Source: PALSA-612 sp963765295 (GTDB lineage: Bacteria > Actinomycetota > Thermoleophilia > Gaiellales > Gaiellaceae). From it: a stretch of DNA of 64,000 nt. Below, in pieces: positions 36,116 through 44,256 of the stretch. The stretch lies in assembly GCA_963765295.1 (NCBI GenBank), contig CAVXVO010000007.1, positions 248,001 through 312,000 on the forward strand, written 5' to 3'. A program made the position numbers and the translations under genes. Below the pieces are notes generated by a model that was not told the DNA's origin, ran no database searches, and worked only from the letters and a program-made list of their open reading frames with translations. Numbering within the stretch: the stretch's first letter is position 1; each line of letters begins with the position of its first letter.

Positions 36116-37270
36116 ATGACTGAGGGGGTCGCAGACGCGAGTACGGAGGGGGCGGCACCGACCGCCCCCTCCGTGCCTTCGGGCACGGGCCTCGACCTGA
36201 TCGGGCTCACGAAGGTCTTCACCGGCGGCACCGTCGCCGTCGACGACGTGAACCTCCACGTCGACCACGGGGAATACGTCGTCCTCCTCGGCCCGTCGGG
36301 CTGCGGGAAGACGACGACCCTGCGCATGATCGGCGGGCACGAATATCCGTCGGAGGGAGACATCGTCCTCGACGGGCAGTCGCTCGTCGACCTTCCGCCG
36401 CACAAGCGGGCCACGACCACGGTCTTCCAACACTTCGCCCTCTTCCCGCACCGTTCCGCGCTCGACAACGTCGCGTTCGGGCTGAAGATGGAGGGCATGC
36501 GCAAGGACGAGCGCCGGAAGCGCGCCATGGAGGCGCTCGAGATGGTCGGGCTCTCGGATCTCGCCAACCGGAAGCCGGGCGCCTTGTCTGGCGGTCAGCA
36601 GCAGCGGGTCGCGCTCGCGCGCGTGCTCGTGACGAAGCCGAAGGCACTCCTGCTCGACGAGCCGCTCGGTGACCTCGACCGCCTGCTCCAGCTCCGCATG
36701 CGCGTCGAACTCCGCAACCTGCAGCGTCAGCTCGGGCTGATGTTCATCCACGTGACGCACAACCAGGAAGAGGCGCTGTCGATGGCCGACCGGATCGTGG
36801 TCATGAACGACGCTCGCATCCAGCAGATCGCGGATCCGCTCACGATCGCCACCAGGCCGGCGACCGAGCTCGTGGCGCGGTTCATGGGTGACAACAACAT
36901 CATCCGCGGCAAGGTCACCGAGGCCCAGAACGGACGCATCGTCGTCGAGGACGACCACCACGTCCGTGTCAGCGCTCGGATCGACGGAGCAGGCGCGCCG
37001 GCGGTGGGCGAGCCGGCGCTCGTGGCCATCCGTGCCGCCGCCGTCGACGTCGGTGAAAGCGCGGGTGACGTCTCGACGGGCAACACCGCAGAATGCGAGA
37101 TCGTCTTCGTCGAGTTCCTGGGCGATCTCGTCAAGCTGCATCTGACCGCCGGTGGCGAGCGCATGCTGGCGAAGGTTCCCGGCGAGCGCTATCCCGACTT
37201 CCGGGGCAAGGAGGGCGAGAAGATCCGGATCTCCTGGAAGGAGGAGGATGTCCAGCTCCTCCAGGCCTGA
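36116..37270 (+). CDS. ABC importer ATP-binding subunit (PotA-type)
   Basis: 384 residues. Walker A GPSGCGKTTTLRMI, Q-loop TVFQHFALFPHRSALDNVAF, signature LSGGQQQRVALARVLVTKPK, Walker B ALLLDEPLGDLD, switch His in FIHVTHNQEEALSMADRIVV, then a C-terminal TOBE regulatory domain (LVAIRAAAVDV...VEFLGDLVKLHL). The D-loop reads GDLDR instead of the usual SALD, a small departure. AAGGA precedes the ATG by six bases. It energises import by the two permeases that follow; its 3' end overlaps the first permease. Confidence 0.93.
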   Translation: MTEGVADASTEGAAPTAPSVPSGTGLDLIGLTKVFTGGTVAVDDVNLHVDHGEYVVLLGPSGCGKTTTLRMIGGHEYPSEGDIVLDGQSLVDLPPHKRATTTVFQHFALFPHRSALDNVAFGLKMEGMRKDERRKRAMEALEMVGLSDLANRKPGALSGGQQQRVALARVLVTKPKALLLDEPLGDLDRLLQLRMRVELRNLQRQLGLMFIHVTHNQEEALSMADRIVVMNDARIQQIADPLTIATRPATELVARFMGDNNIIRGKVTEAQNGRIVVEDDHHVRVSARIDGAGAPAVGEPALVAIRAAAVDVGESAGDVSTGNTAECEIVFVEFLGDLVKLHLTAGGERMLAKVPGERYPDFRGKEGEKIRISWKEEDVQLLQA

Positions 37271-38252
37271 GCCGCCGCAGCCGCCGCACCTCGACCTCGA
37301 AGAGATCGAGGAGGACGAGCGCGAGGTCGAGCACGAGCACGAGCGGGCGCTCGGGACGGCGCGGGCGGCGCGCAAGGAACATGGACGCGGCTGGGTCACG
37401 TTCGCGTGGGCGCTCCCGGGCTTCGTCTGGCTTGCCTTCTTCCTGATCGCTCCGCTCGTCTTCATCGTGCTGATGAGCTTCTGGACGCCGGACACGGCGA
37501 AGGGCTTCGTCAAGGTGTGGACGACCACGAACTACAGCGCGCTGCTCCATCCGTTCAACCTGAGCAACGCCTACTGGAAGGACATGTGGCGGTCGTTCCA
37601 GATCTCGATCATCGCCGTCGTTGCGTGCCTCGTGTTCGGCTTCCCCGTCGCCTACTTCCTGGCGATGAAGGTGCAGAAGCTCCAGTACCAGATCGGGCTC
37701 TTCATCCTCGCGCTCGCGCCCTTCTGGACGAGCTTCACCACGCGTTCGGTCGCGTGGGCGTACCCGCTCATGGGCAGCCACGGGGCGCTGAACTACTTCC
37801 TGACCTACCTCGGCGTCTCCAGCCTCGACCATCCGCTGATCGACACGGAGTTCACGCAGCTCTCGGTACAGCTCGCGATGATCCAGCTCTACATCCTGTT
37901 CATGGTCACGCCGATCTTCTTCCTGCTCTCGCAGGTCGACCGGCACGCGATCGAGGCCGCGCGCGACCTCGGCGGCAACTGGCTCAGCACCTTCCGGGAG
38001 GTGATCCTCCCCCAGACGATGCCGGGCATCGTGATCGGCTCGATCTTCATCTTCGTGCTGACGATGGGCGAGTACGGCACTGTCCAGGTGATCAGCCAGG
38101 GCGCGGTCACCACGGTCGGGGTGTACATACAGAATCAGATCGTCGGCACCCAGTACCCGCAGGGGGCAGCGTCGGCGGTGCTGCTCGTGTTCATCCTGAT
38201 CCTGGGCGTGTTCGCCATCACCCGTTTCGCCAATCTTCGGGAGGAGCTGTGA
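37248..38252 (+). CDS. ABC importer permease 1 (PotB-type)
   Basis: 334 residues from ATG at 37248, inside the end of the ATPase gene, with GGAAGGAGG directly upstream. An unusually long acidic cytosolic N-terminus (PHLDLEEIEEDEREVEHEHE) precedes six membrane segments beginning FAWALPGFVWLAFFLIAPLV. The EAA loop that contacts the ATPase is EAARDLGGNWLSTFREVILP. Family is the spermidine/putrescine-type inner-membrane component. Stop overlaps the next start (GTGA). Confidence 0.9.
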   Translation: MSSSSRPEPPQPPHLDLEEIEEDEREVEHEHERALGTARAARKEHGRGWVTFAWALPGFVWLAFFLIAPLVFIVLMSFWTPDTAKGFVKVWTTTNYSALLHPFNLSNAYWKDMWRSFQISIIAVVACLVFGFPVAYFLAMKVQKLQYQIGLFILALAPFWTSFTTRSVAWAYPLMGSHGALNYFLTYLGVSSLDHPLIDTEFTQLSVQLAMIQLYILFMVTPIFFLLSQVDRHAIEAARDLGGNWLSTFREVILPQTMPGIVIGSIFIFVLTMGEYGTVQVISQGAVTTVGVYIQNQIVGTQYPQGAASAVLLVFILILGVFAITRFANLREEL

Positions 38253-39223
38253 CGGCAGTCGCTCCCGCCGTGACGGAACGGCCGCAGGATCGCGTCATCC
38301 GTCGGCAGCACAAGCCCCCTCGTGACTGGGCCAAGTGGGGTCTCGGCGTCTACTTCGCCATCTTTCTCGTCTTCCTCTACGCGCCGATGATCCTGATGGC
38401 GATCCTGTCGTTCCAGGGGTACTACGGCGGCGTCACCTTCCCGTTCAAGGGGCCGGTGAGCCTGGACTGGTGGCGCACGATCTTCGAGAGTCGCGTCGGC
38501 AACATCTACACGAACGCAGATGCGATCCGGACCGCCGGTGAGGGCTCGCTCGAGATCAGCCTCGCGGCCGGCGCGGTCGTCGCGTTCCTGGCCTTCTCGC
38601 TCTCGATGGCCTTCCGTCGCCGCTTCCGGGGCGACAGCATCGCCTTCTACGTGATCATGCTGGCGCTGATGGCGCCCGGCTTCCTGCTCGGCCTCGGCAC
38701 GCAGATCTTCTGGAAGGCGATCAACGAGCAGACGTCGCTCTGGCACACCGCGCTCGGGACGAACACGGTCTGGGGGATCCCCTTCGGCTTCCTGGTCATG
38801 GTCGCCATCTGGAACCGGTACGACGACCATATCGACGAGGCTGCGCGCGACCTCGGCGCGAACGCGTCGAGAACGTTTGCGGAGGTGACGCTGCCCCTTG
38901 TCTGGACGGGCATCTTCGGCGCGTTCCTCTTCGGGTTCACACTGACCTGGAACGATTACGACAGGACCGTGCTGAACGTGATCGGAGACCCGACGCTCCC
39001 GCTCGAGATCGTCGGCCTCATTCAGAACTCCGCGCTGCGGCCGGACCTCTACGCGCTCGGGACGGCGACGACGCTCGTCACGCTTGCGCTGCTCGTCTTC
39101 CTCCTGGTGGTCATCTGGGTGCGGACGAAGTTCCGCTCGACCCCCGTGCACCGCGTCGAGGAAGAGTTCGGGCTCGGCGGCGGGATCGACGCCGAGGCCG
39201 CCGAGCACGTCGCGCAGTCGTAG
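38249..39223 (+). CDS. ABC importer permease 2 (PotC-type)
   Basis: 324 residues, GTG start overlapping the previous stop. Six membrane segments beginning YFAIFLVFLYAPMILMAILS; EAA loop EAARDLGANASRTFAEVTLP; C-terminal helix LVTLALLVFLLVVIWVRTKF followed by a charged tail. There is a longer than usual periplasmic segment VGNIYTNADAIRTAGEGSLE between the first two helices. Completes a binding protein-ATPase-two-permease importer. Forty bases separate it from the next gene. Confidence 0.9.
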   Translation: MTAVAPAVTERPQDRVIRRQHKPPRDWAKWGLGVYFAIFLVFLYAPMILMAILSFQGYYGGVTFPFKGPVSLDWWRTIFESRVGNIYTNADAIRTAGEGSLEISLAAGAVVAFLAFSLSMAFRRRFRGDSIAFYVIMLALMAPGFLLGLGTQIFWKAINEQTSLWHTALGTNTVWGIPFGFLVMVAIWNRYDDHIDEAARDLGANASRTFAEVTLPLVWTGIFGAFLFGFTLTWNDYDRTVLNVIGDPTLPLEIVGLIQNSALRPDLYALGTATTLVTLALLVFLLVVIWVRTKFRSTPVHRVEEEFGLGGGIDAEAAEHVAQS

Positions 39224-39263
39224 CCGAAACCGAGCCGGGACGTTCGGCCGTACTGTGACCGGG

Positions 39264-40661
39264 ATGCGGCTCGTCCGGATCGCTGTGCTCGTGCCCCTGC
39301 TCTGCGGGGCTGCCGCCGCACAGGCGTTCGTCGGGGGCCAGCCGGTGCGGAGCGCGGAGGTCGACGTCTCGAAGTTGCCCGGCCCGCAGACGAACGCGAC
39401 GATCACCGTCGACCCGACGAATCCCGACGTCCTCCTCGCGGGGTCGAACAGCCTGCTCGAGGGGACGCAGCGGATCTACAGCTCGACCGACGGCGGCGTG
39501 AACTGGGCGAGCTCGATCACGGTGCGACCCGCCGCCGACATCGCCAGCGCCTGCCCTTCCGACCCCGGCGTGGCGATCGACCTGACCGGCCGCCAGTACT
39601 ACTCGTACGACGTGGCGACGCCGTGCAACGCGCAGGGCTCCTCCCGCATCTACGTGCTGATGCGCGCGGGTGCGCAGGCGGTGTGGTCGGCACCCGTCCT
39701 GGTCGCGCGACTCGGCGGCGCGCGGTTCGACGACAAGCCGGCGATCGCGGTTGACGACTCGCCTGCGAGCCCGCACACGAATCGGGTCTACGTCGTCTGG
39801 TCCCGTATCGCGCGCAACACGAACTCGAGCGTCGTGCTCAGCCACTCGGACGACGGCGGCAGGACCTGGTCGCCTCCGGTCACGGTGAGCGCGAAGGCAG
39901 AGCCCGACGTCATCTACGCGTCGGTGGCCGTCGCGCGCAACGGCACGGTGTACGTGGCCTGGACGGACGATACGAACTACAGCGTGCGGGTCGTGCGCTC
40001 GACGGACGGCGGCCGTCATTTCGGGCTGCAGCACGTGGCCGCGGCGTTCGCGACGATTCCGATTCCCCATTGCGGCATCGGCATCGTCGTGGCCGCGGAG
40101 CCGCGTTCCTGCATCCAGGCCGATCCGACTGTTCTTGTCGACACGTCCGGCGGGCGTTACACCGGCCGCGTCTATGTCACCTACACGGGGACGAATTTCA
40201 CCGGGGACGAGGGAGCGGCGCTGTCCACGTTCGACAGCCGCCTGCGGCCCGTCGCGGGGTACCCGGTGACGACCGAGCATCGCCTGGTCGCCCCGACGCC
40301 GGCGCCCACGCGCTCGGACGAGTTCTGGGTCCAGGGTGCGGTCGACCGCTCGACCGGCGCGCTCTGGATGTGCTTCTACGACACGTCCGGCGACCCGAAG
40401 GCGAAGAAGGCCAGGTACACCTGCACGGTCTCCCGCGACGGGGGACGGAGCTGGTCGCGCACCGTGCACGCGGCCTCGGTCTTCTCGAACGAGACACAGA
40501 AGGGCGCCGTCTACGAGTACGGCTTCTACCAGGGGGTCGCGGCCTCGCACGGCATCGCGCACCCGATCTGGACCGACACGCGCAGGCTGCCGACGCTCAA
40601 CGAGGAGATCTACACGGTGCGCCTGGCCGGGGCGGCCATGCCCGCCCCGGCCAAGCGCTAG
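39264..40661 (+). CDS. Secreted sialidase-like BNR-repeat protein
   Basis: 465 residues. Signal peptide (RLVRIAVLVPLLCGAAAAQA) and then a propeller with Asp-box motifs SSTDGGVNW, SHSDDGGRTW, RSTDGGRHF and SRDGGRSW, spaced about as in six-bladed sialidase-fold proteins. The classic sialidase arginine triad cannot be assigned, so exo-sialidase activity should not be assumed. A TACTGT -10 element at 39251-39256 is only 7 bases before the ATG, so the mRNA is probably leaderless and the gene independent of the importer operon. It meets the minus-strand deacetylase tail to tail with a four-base gap. Confidence 0.78.
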   Translation: MRLVRIAVLVPLLCGAAAAQAFVGGQPVRSAEVDVSKLPGPQTNATITVDPTNPDVLLAGSNSLLEGTQRIYSSTDGGVNWASSITVRPAADIASACPSDPGVAIDLTGRQYYSYDVATPCNAQGSSRIYVLMRAGAQAVWSAPVLVARLGGARFDDKPAIAVDDSPASPHTNRVYVVWSRIARNTNSSVVLSHSDDGGRTWSPPVTVSAKAEPDVIYASVAVARNGTVYVAWTDDTNYSVRVVRSTDGGRHFGLQHVAAAFATIPIPHCGIGIVVAAEPRSCIQADPTVLVDTSGGRYTGRVYVTYTGTNFTGDEGAALSTFDSRLRPVAGYPVTTEHRLVAPTPAPTRSDEFWVQGAVDRSTGALWMCFYDTSGDPKAKKARYTCTVSRDGGRSWSRTVHAASVFSNETQKGAVYEYGFYQGVAASHGIAHPIWTDTRRLPTLNEEIYTVRLAGAAMPAPAKR

Positions 40662-40665
40662 TCGC

Positions 40666-41541
40666 TCACCGCGGGAAGCGGTTCTTGAAGTCGTCCGCGA
40701 TCTCGTCGAACGTCAGCCAGCGGACGCCGTCGTGCGAGTTGATGTGCTCGATGATCCGCTCGTGCATGAGCAGTACCTGCGGGTGCCCGCTCACGTCCGG
40801 GTGGATCGTGAGCGTGAAGACGGCGTAGTCCATCTCCCGGTAGACCCAGTCGAACTGGTCCATCCAGATCTGCTCGAGGTCGCGCGGGTTGACGAAGCCG
40901 TGGCTGTTCGGCGCCGCCTTGATGAACATCATCGGCGGGAGGTCGTCGATGTACCAGCTCGCCGGGATCTCGATCAGATCGGTCTCCTGGCCGCGCTGCA
41001 GCGGCACCATCCACTCGTCGGCCGCCTTCGAGTAGTCGATCTTCGTCCACGTGTCGCCGACGCGCACGTAGTACGGCGTGAAGTCGTTGTGCATCAGGCT
41101 GTGGTCGTACTTGATGCCGTGCTTGAGCAGGAGCTCGTTGGACACCGCCGAGAACTCCCACCACGGCGCGACGTAGCCGGTCGGCCGGCGGCCTGCGACC
41201 TTCTGGATCAGCTCGATGCACCTGAGCATCACCGCCTCTTCCTGCTCCGGCGTCATCGAGATCGGGTTCTCGTGCGAGTAGCCGTGCATCCCGATCTCGT
41301 GACCCGCGTCGACGACCATCTTCGTCTGCTCGGGGAACGTCTCGATCGAGTGGCCGGGAATGAACCACGTCGTCCGCAGCCCGTAGCGGTCGAAGAGCTT
41401 CAGCAGGCGCGGCGTGCCGACCTCGCCGGCGAACAGGCCCCGTGAGATGTCGTCGGGGGAGTTCTCGCCGCCGTAGGACCCGAGCCAGCCTGCCACCGCG
41501 TCGACGTCGACGCCGTACGCGCAGAGGATCTCCTTCGCCAT
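40666..41541 (-). CDS. Polysaccharide deacetylase-fold hydrolase, HpPgdA/cyclic-imidase type
   Basis: 291 residues from ATG at 41541 with GGAGG six bases upstream. MAKEILCAYGVDVDAVAGWL, YGGENSPDDISRGLFAGEVG, FIPGHSIETFPEQTKMVVDA, GHEIGMHGYSHENPISMTPE and YVAPWWEFSAVSNELLLKHG are near-identical in style to Helicobacter PgdA and to bacterial cyclic imide hydrolases, which share this fold. The metal residues Asp (GVDVDA) and His-x3-His-like HGYSH are present. There is no signal peptide, so a cytosolic small-molecule substrate such as a cyclic imide is more likely here than peptidoglycan. Confidence 0.85.
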   Translation of the reverse strand: MAKEILCAYGVDVDAVAGWLGSYGGENSPDDISRGLFAGEVGTPRLLKLFDRYGLRTTWFIPGHSIETFPEQTKMVVDAGHEIGMHGYSHENPISMTPEQEEAVMLRCIELIQKVAGRRPTGYVAPWWEFSAVSNELLLKHGIKYDHSLMHNDFTPYYVRVGDTWTKIDYSKAADEWMVPLQRGQETDLIEIPASWYIDDLPPMMFIKAAPNSHGFVNPRDLEQIWMDQFDWVYREMDYAVFTLTIHPDVSGHPQVLLMHERIIEHINSHDGVRWLTFDEIADDFKNRFPR

Positions 41542-41577
41542 TTGTGACCTCCGATTCGCTGGTACAACGGAGCCTAG

Positions 41578-41856
41578 ATGTGTGGCTTGTGCGGTGTGTT
41601 GATGAGCGAGCACTGGGCCGAGGAGAGCGGGGGCAGGCGCGCCCGCGGCTTCCGGGTCGTGCTGCTGAACCGCGTGCTCTCGCACTACGGCCTGTCCCTC
41701 TCCGACTGGGCCGGAAGCGTCTACACGCTCCGTGACGCGAAGGGACGCTCGGCCGTCGTCACCGACATCGGCTCGCTCTGGAGCGAGGCCGAGAAGCTCG
41801 CGGGCCGCCCGCTCGACCCGCTCGAGCCCGCCCTCCTCGAGGCCATCGCCGTATGA
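41578..41856 (+). CDS. Small MCGLCG protein next to CobW
   Basis: 92 residues beginning MCGLCGVLMSEHWAEE, with two cysteines and a histidine in the first dozen residues that could bind a metal. The rest includes NRVLSHYGLSLSDWAGSVYT and SAVVTDIGSLWSEAEKLAGR. I do not know a named function. Divergent from the deacetylase with 36 bases between starts; TACAAC at 41561-41567 may be its -10. It is followed by a CobW GTPase, so a metal-related partnership is a reasonable guess. Confidence 0.65.
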   Translation: MCGLCGVLMSEHWAEESGGRRARGFRVVLLNRVLSHYGLSLSDWAGSVYTLRDAKGRSAVVTDIGSLWSEAEKLAGRPLDPLEPALLEAIAV

Positions 41857-41879
41857 CCTTGCAACACTGTGTTGCAAGG
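41857..41879. promoter_or_regulatory. Perfect palindrome, 11-base arms, before CobW gene
   Basis: CCTTGCAACAC (41857-41867) and GTGTTGCAAGG (41869-41879) flank a single T. It begins right after the stop of the small MCGLCG gene. The right arm contains the AAGG of a possible Shine-Dalgarno sequence for the GTPase gene. It could be an operator for a dimeric repressor or an RNA hairpin hiding the ribosome site. Confidence 0.6.
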
Positions 41880-41896
41880 AGAGACGGGGCCGGGAC

Positions 41897-42847
41897 TTGA
41901 GTTCGAAGACGCCCGTCACGCTCGTCACCGGCTTCCTCGGCTCGGGGAAGACGACGCTCATCGCGCGGCTCCTTGCCCATCCGGACATGGGCGAGACGGC
42001 CGTGATCGTCAACGAGCTCGGCGAGGTCGGGATCGACCACCATCTGCTCCGCCGCGTCGACGAGCGCACGGTGCTGCTCGACTCCGGCTGCGTCTGCTGC
42101 ACGCTGCGCGGCGACCTCGCGGACGAGCTCCGCGACCTCGACAGCCGGCGGGCACGGGGCGAGATCCCCGACTTCCGGCGGGTCGTCGTCGAGACGACCG
42201 GTCTCGCCGACCCGGCGCCGATCGCCTACACGCTCGCGGCCGAGCCGGTCGTCCGCCACCACTTCGTGCTGGGCGGGATCGTGGCGACGGTCGACGCCGT
42301 CAACGGCCTGGTCGAGCCGGAGTCGACGAAGCAGGCCGCGATCGCCGACGTGCTCGTCGTGACGAAGGCGGACGTGGCCGACCCGGCCGCGGTCGAGGCC
42401 GAGCTCTGCCGGCTGAATCCGGCCGCCGAGATCGTCGAGGCGAGCTTCGGCGAGATCGACCCCGCGCGGCTGCTCGATCTGCCGTCGCGCGACCCGCGTG
42501 AGCTCCGCATCGAGGAGAACGGCCACGCGGGCGACATCAGGCCTTTCTGCCTGCTCCTCGACGAGCCGCTCGACTGGACCGCGTTCGGGATCTGGCTGAC
42601 GATGCTCCTCCAGGCGCGCGGCGCCGATCTCCTGCGCGTGAAGGGCCTCCTCAACGTCGGCGGCAACGGGGTCCCAAGCGAAGGGCCGCTCCTGCTGAAC
42701 GGCGTCCAGCACGTCGTCCACCCCCCGGAGCACCTGGACGCGTGGCCGGACGACGACCACCGCTCGCGCCTCGTCTTCATCGGTCGCGGCCTCGACCGCG
42801 CGGCGGTCGAACGGTCGCTGCTCGCCTTCGACGCCGCGACGAAATAG
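41897..42847 (+). CDS. CobW/COG0523-family metal-chaperone GTPase
   Basis: 316 residues if started at TTG 41897 (SSKTPVTLVTGFLGSGKTTL); the open frame continues upstream without conserved content. Walker A GFLGSGKTTL, the metal-binding CxCC motif in LLDSGCVCCTLRGDLADELR, Walker B/G3 VVVETTGLADPAPI and the base-recognition TKAD in VLVVTKADVADPA are all present, with the C-terminal CobW_C region LLRVKGLLNVGGNGVPSEGP and NGVQHVVHPPEHLDAWPDDD. COG0523 proteins deliver zinc, cobalt or iron to metalloenzymes, several of which (amidohydrolases, deacetylase) are nearby. Confidence 0.9.
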   Translation: MSSKTPVTLVTGFLGSGKTTLIARLLAHPDMGETAVIVNELGEVGIDHHLLRRVDERTVLLDSGCVCCTLRGDLADELRDLDSRRARGEIPDFRRVVVETTGLADPAPIAYTLAAEPVVRHHFVLGGIVATVDAVNGLVEPESTKQAAIADVLVVTKADVADPAAVEAELCRLNPAAEIVEASFGEIDPARLLDLPSRDPRELRIEENGHAGDIRPFCLLLDEPLDWTAFGIWLTMLLQARGADLLRVKGLLNVGGNGVPSEGPLLLNGVQHVVHPPEHLDAWPDDDHRSRLVFIGRGLDRAAVERSLLAFDAATK

Positions 42848-42857
42848 GGTCCCCGCC

Positions 42858-44249
42858 GTGCTTCTGACGCGCCGCGAGCTCCTCGAGCGAGCCGGTTTCG
42901 CCGCTGCGGCGGGGCCACTCGCCGCCGCCGCTCCGCGCCGCCTCGAGGCGAAGCCCACGATCCGGCCGCTCCGGGTCGTCACGCTCGGCATCGAGTGGCC
43001 GCCGAGCGTCCTGAAGCAGGCGCAGCTCGACCTCGGCTTCCCGATCAAGCTCCAGGTGCTGAACTCGAGCGACCAGGTGCAGGCCGTGCTCGCGAAGCCC
43101 GACAGCTTCGACGTCTTCGGCGGCTACGGCTACCAGGCGTCACGCGTGTGGTTCGCCGGGCACCTGCAGGCGGTCGACACGCACCGGATCGCCGCCTGGC
43201 CAGCGCTGTACCGGCTGTTCGCCTGGGGGAAGCTCTCGCCTGGATCCCGTTGCCCGTTCGGCCTCGGCGACGCGCCCTTCCGCTCGCTCTTCCTGCGCCG
43301 GGGAACGCACGGTCTGCCGCGCTCGAGCGGCGATCCGACGCGAACCGACGAGATCGTCCAGTGGATCGACGAGCGGACCGGCCGCCCGTACGGCGGCGCG
43401 CCGATGCCCCGGTACGTCGTCGGCGTCCCCGCCCACTTCGCCGCGGAATCCCTCGGCTACCTGCCCGAGGTGATCCCGAAGGCGCCCGGCCACGTTTCGT
43501 GGGCCGAGCTCCTGAACGTCCGCTGGAAGGGCCGGGTCGCGGTCCAGGACGATCCCGCCGCCGCGCTCGTCGACCTCGGACGGGCTGTGCAGTCGCTCGG
43601 GATCATGCGCTTCGGCAACGTGGCCGCAATGACGATCGCCGAGGTCGACCTGCTGACCCGGGTGCTGAGCACGTACCGCAAGCAGGGACAGTTCCAGGGC
43701 TTCTGGTCGACGTTCAACGACTCGGTCAACCTCGTCGCCTCGAAGGACGTCGCGATCACGCCGCTCTGGCCCTCCGCGGCGGCGCGCATCGCCGCCGAGG
43801 GCGTCCGGGTCTCCTACGCCGTGCCGCCCGAGGGCTACCGCGGGTCCTGCAGCGCCATCGGGATCGCGGCGCACGTCACCTCGAAGCTGCGACTCGACAG
43901 GTGCTACGCCTACCTGAACTGGCTCTACCAGGGCTTCTTCGGCGCGACGATGATGCGGCAGGGCTACTACGTGGCCAACGGCGCCGGGCTCGAGGCGTGG
44001 ATCCGGACCTTCGGTGCATCGCTGCCGTCGAGCCCGTTCAGCGGCGCCGAGTACCGCTACTGGTACGAGGGCCGGCCGGCCGCATGGCCGCTCCCCGACG
44101 TGAAGGGGAAGTCCGGCGCGATCAAGCAGGGCACGCGCCGGGAAGGCGGCTCGCTCACGATGCGCATGTGCCATACGACCGCATGGAGCTCCTACTTCCA
44201 CGCGGCGGGCTACCAGGCGAAGCGCTTCCAAGATTTCTTGGGTTCATGA
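42858..44249 (+). CDS. Orphan paralogue of the ABC importer binding protein
   Basis: 463 residues from GTG at 42858. It parallels the binding protein at 34576 along its length: LRVVTLGIEWPPSVLKQAQL, FDVFGGYGYQASRVWFAGHL, WPALYRLFAWGKLSPGS, GDAPFRSLFLRRGTHGLPRS, PMPRYVVGVPAHFAAESLGY, MMRQGYYVANGAGLEAWIR and the C-terminal TAWSSYFHAAGYQAKRFQDF. A shortened twin-arginine signal (LTRRELLERAGFAAAAG) is present. No permease or ATPase accompanies it, so it may share the 36.1-39.2 kb transporter and widen its ligand range. Confidence 0.85.
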   Translation: MLLTRRELLERAGFAAAAGPLAAAAPRRLEAKPTIRPLRVVTLGIEWPPSVLKQAQLDLGFPIKLQVLNSSDQVQAVLAKPDSFDVFGGYGYQASRVWFAGHLQAVDTHRIAAWPALYRLFAWGKLSPGSRCPFGLGDAPFRSLFLRRGTHGLPRSSGDPTRTDEIVQWIDERTGRPYGGAPMPRYVVGVPAHFAAESLGYLPEVIPKAPGHVSWAELLNVRWKGRVAVQDDPAAALVDLGRAVQSLGIMRFGNVAAMTIAEVDLLTRVLSTYRKQGQFQGFWSTFNDSVNLVASKDVAITPLWPSAAARIAAEGVRVSYAVPPEGYRGSCSAIGIAAHVTSKLRLDRCYAYLNWLYQGFFGATMMRQGYYVANGAGLEAWIRTFGASLPSSPFSGAEYRYWYEGRPAAWPLPDVKGKSGAIKQGTRREGGSLTMRMCHTTAWSSYFHAAGYQAKRFQDFLGS

Positions 44250-44256
44250 TGCGCGC

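Noticed and set aside
39264..40661. Calling the BNR protein a true sialidase
   Set aside because: Asp-box repeats alone mark the propeller fold; the catalytic arginine triad and Tyr/Glu pair could not be assigned.
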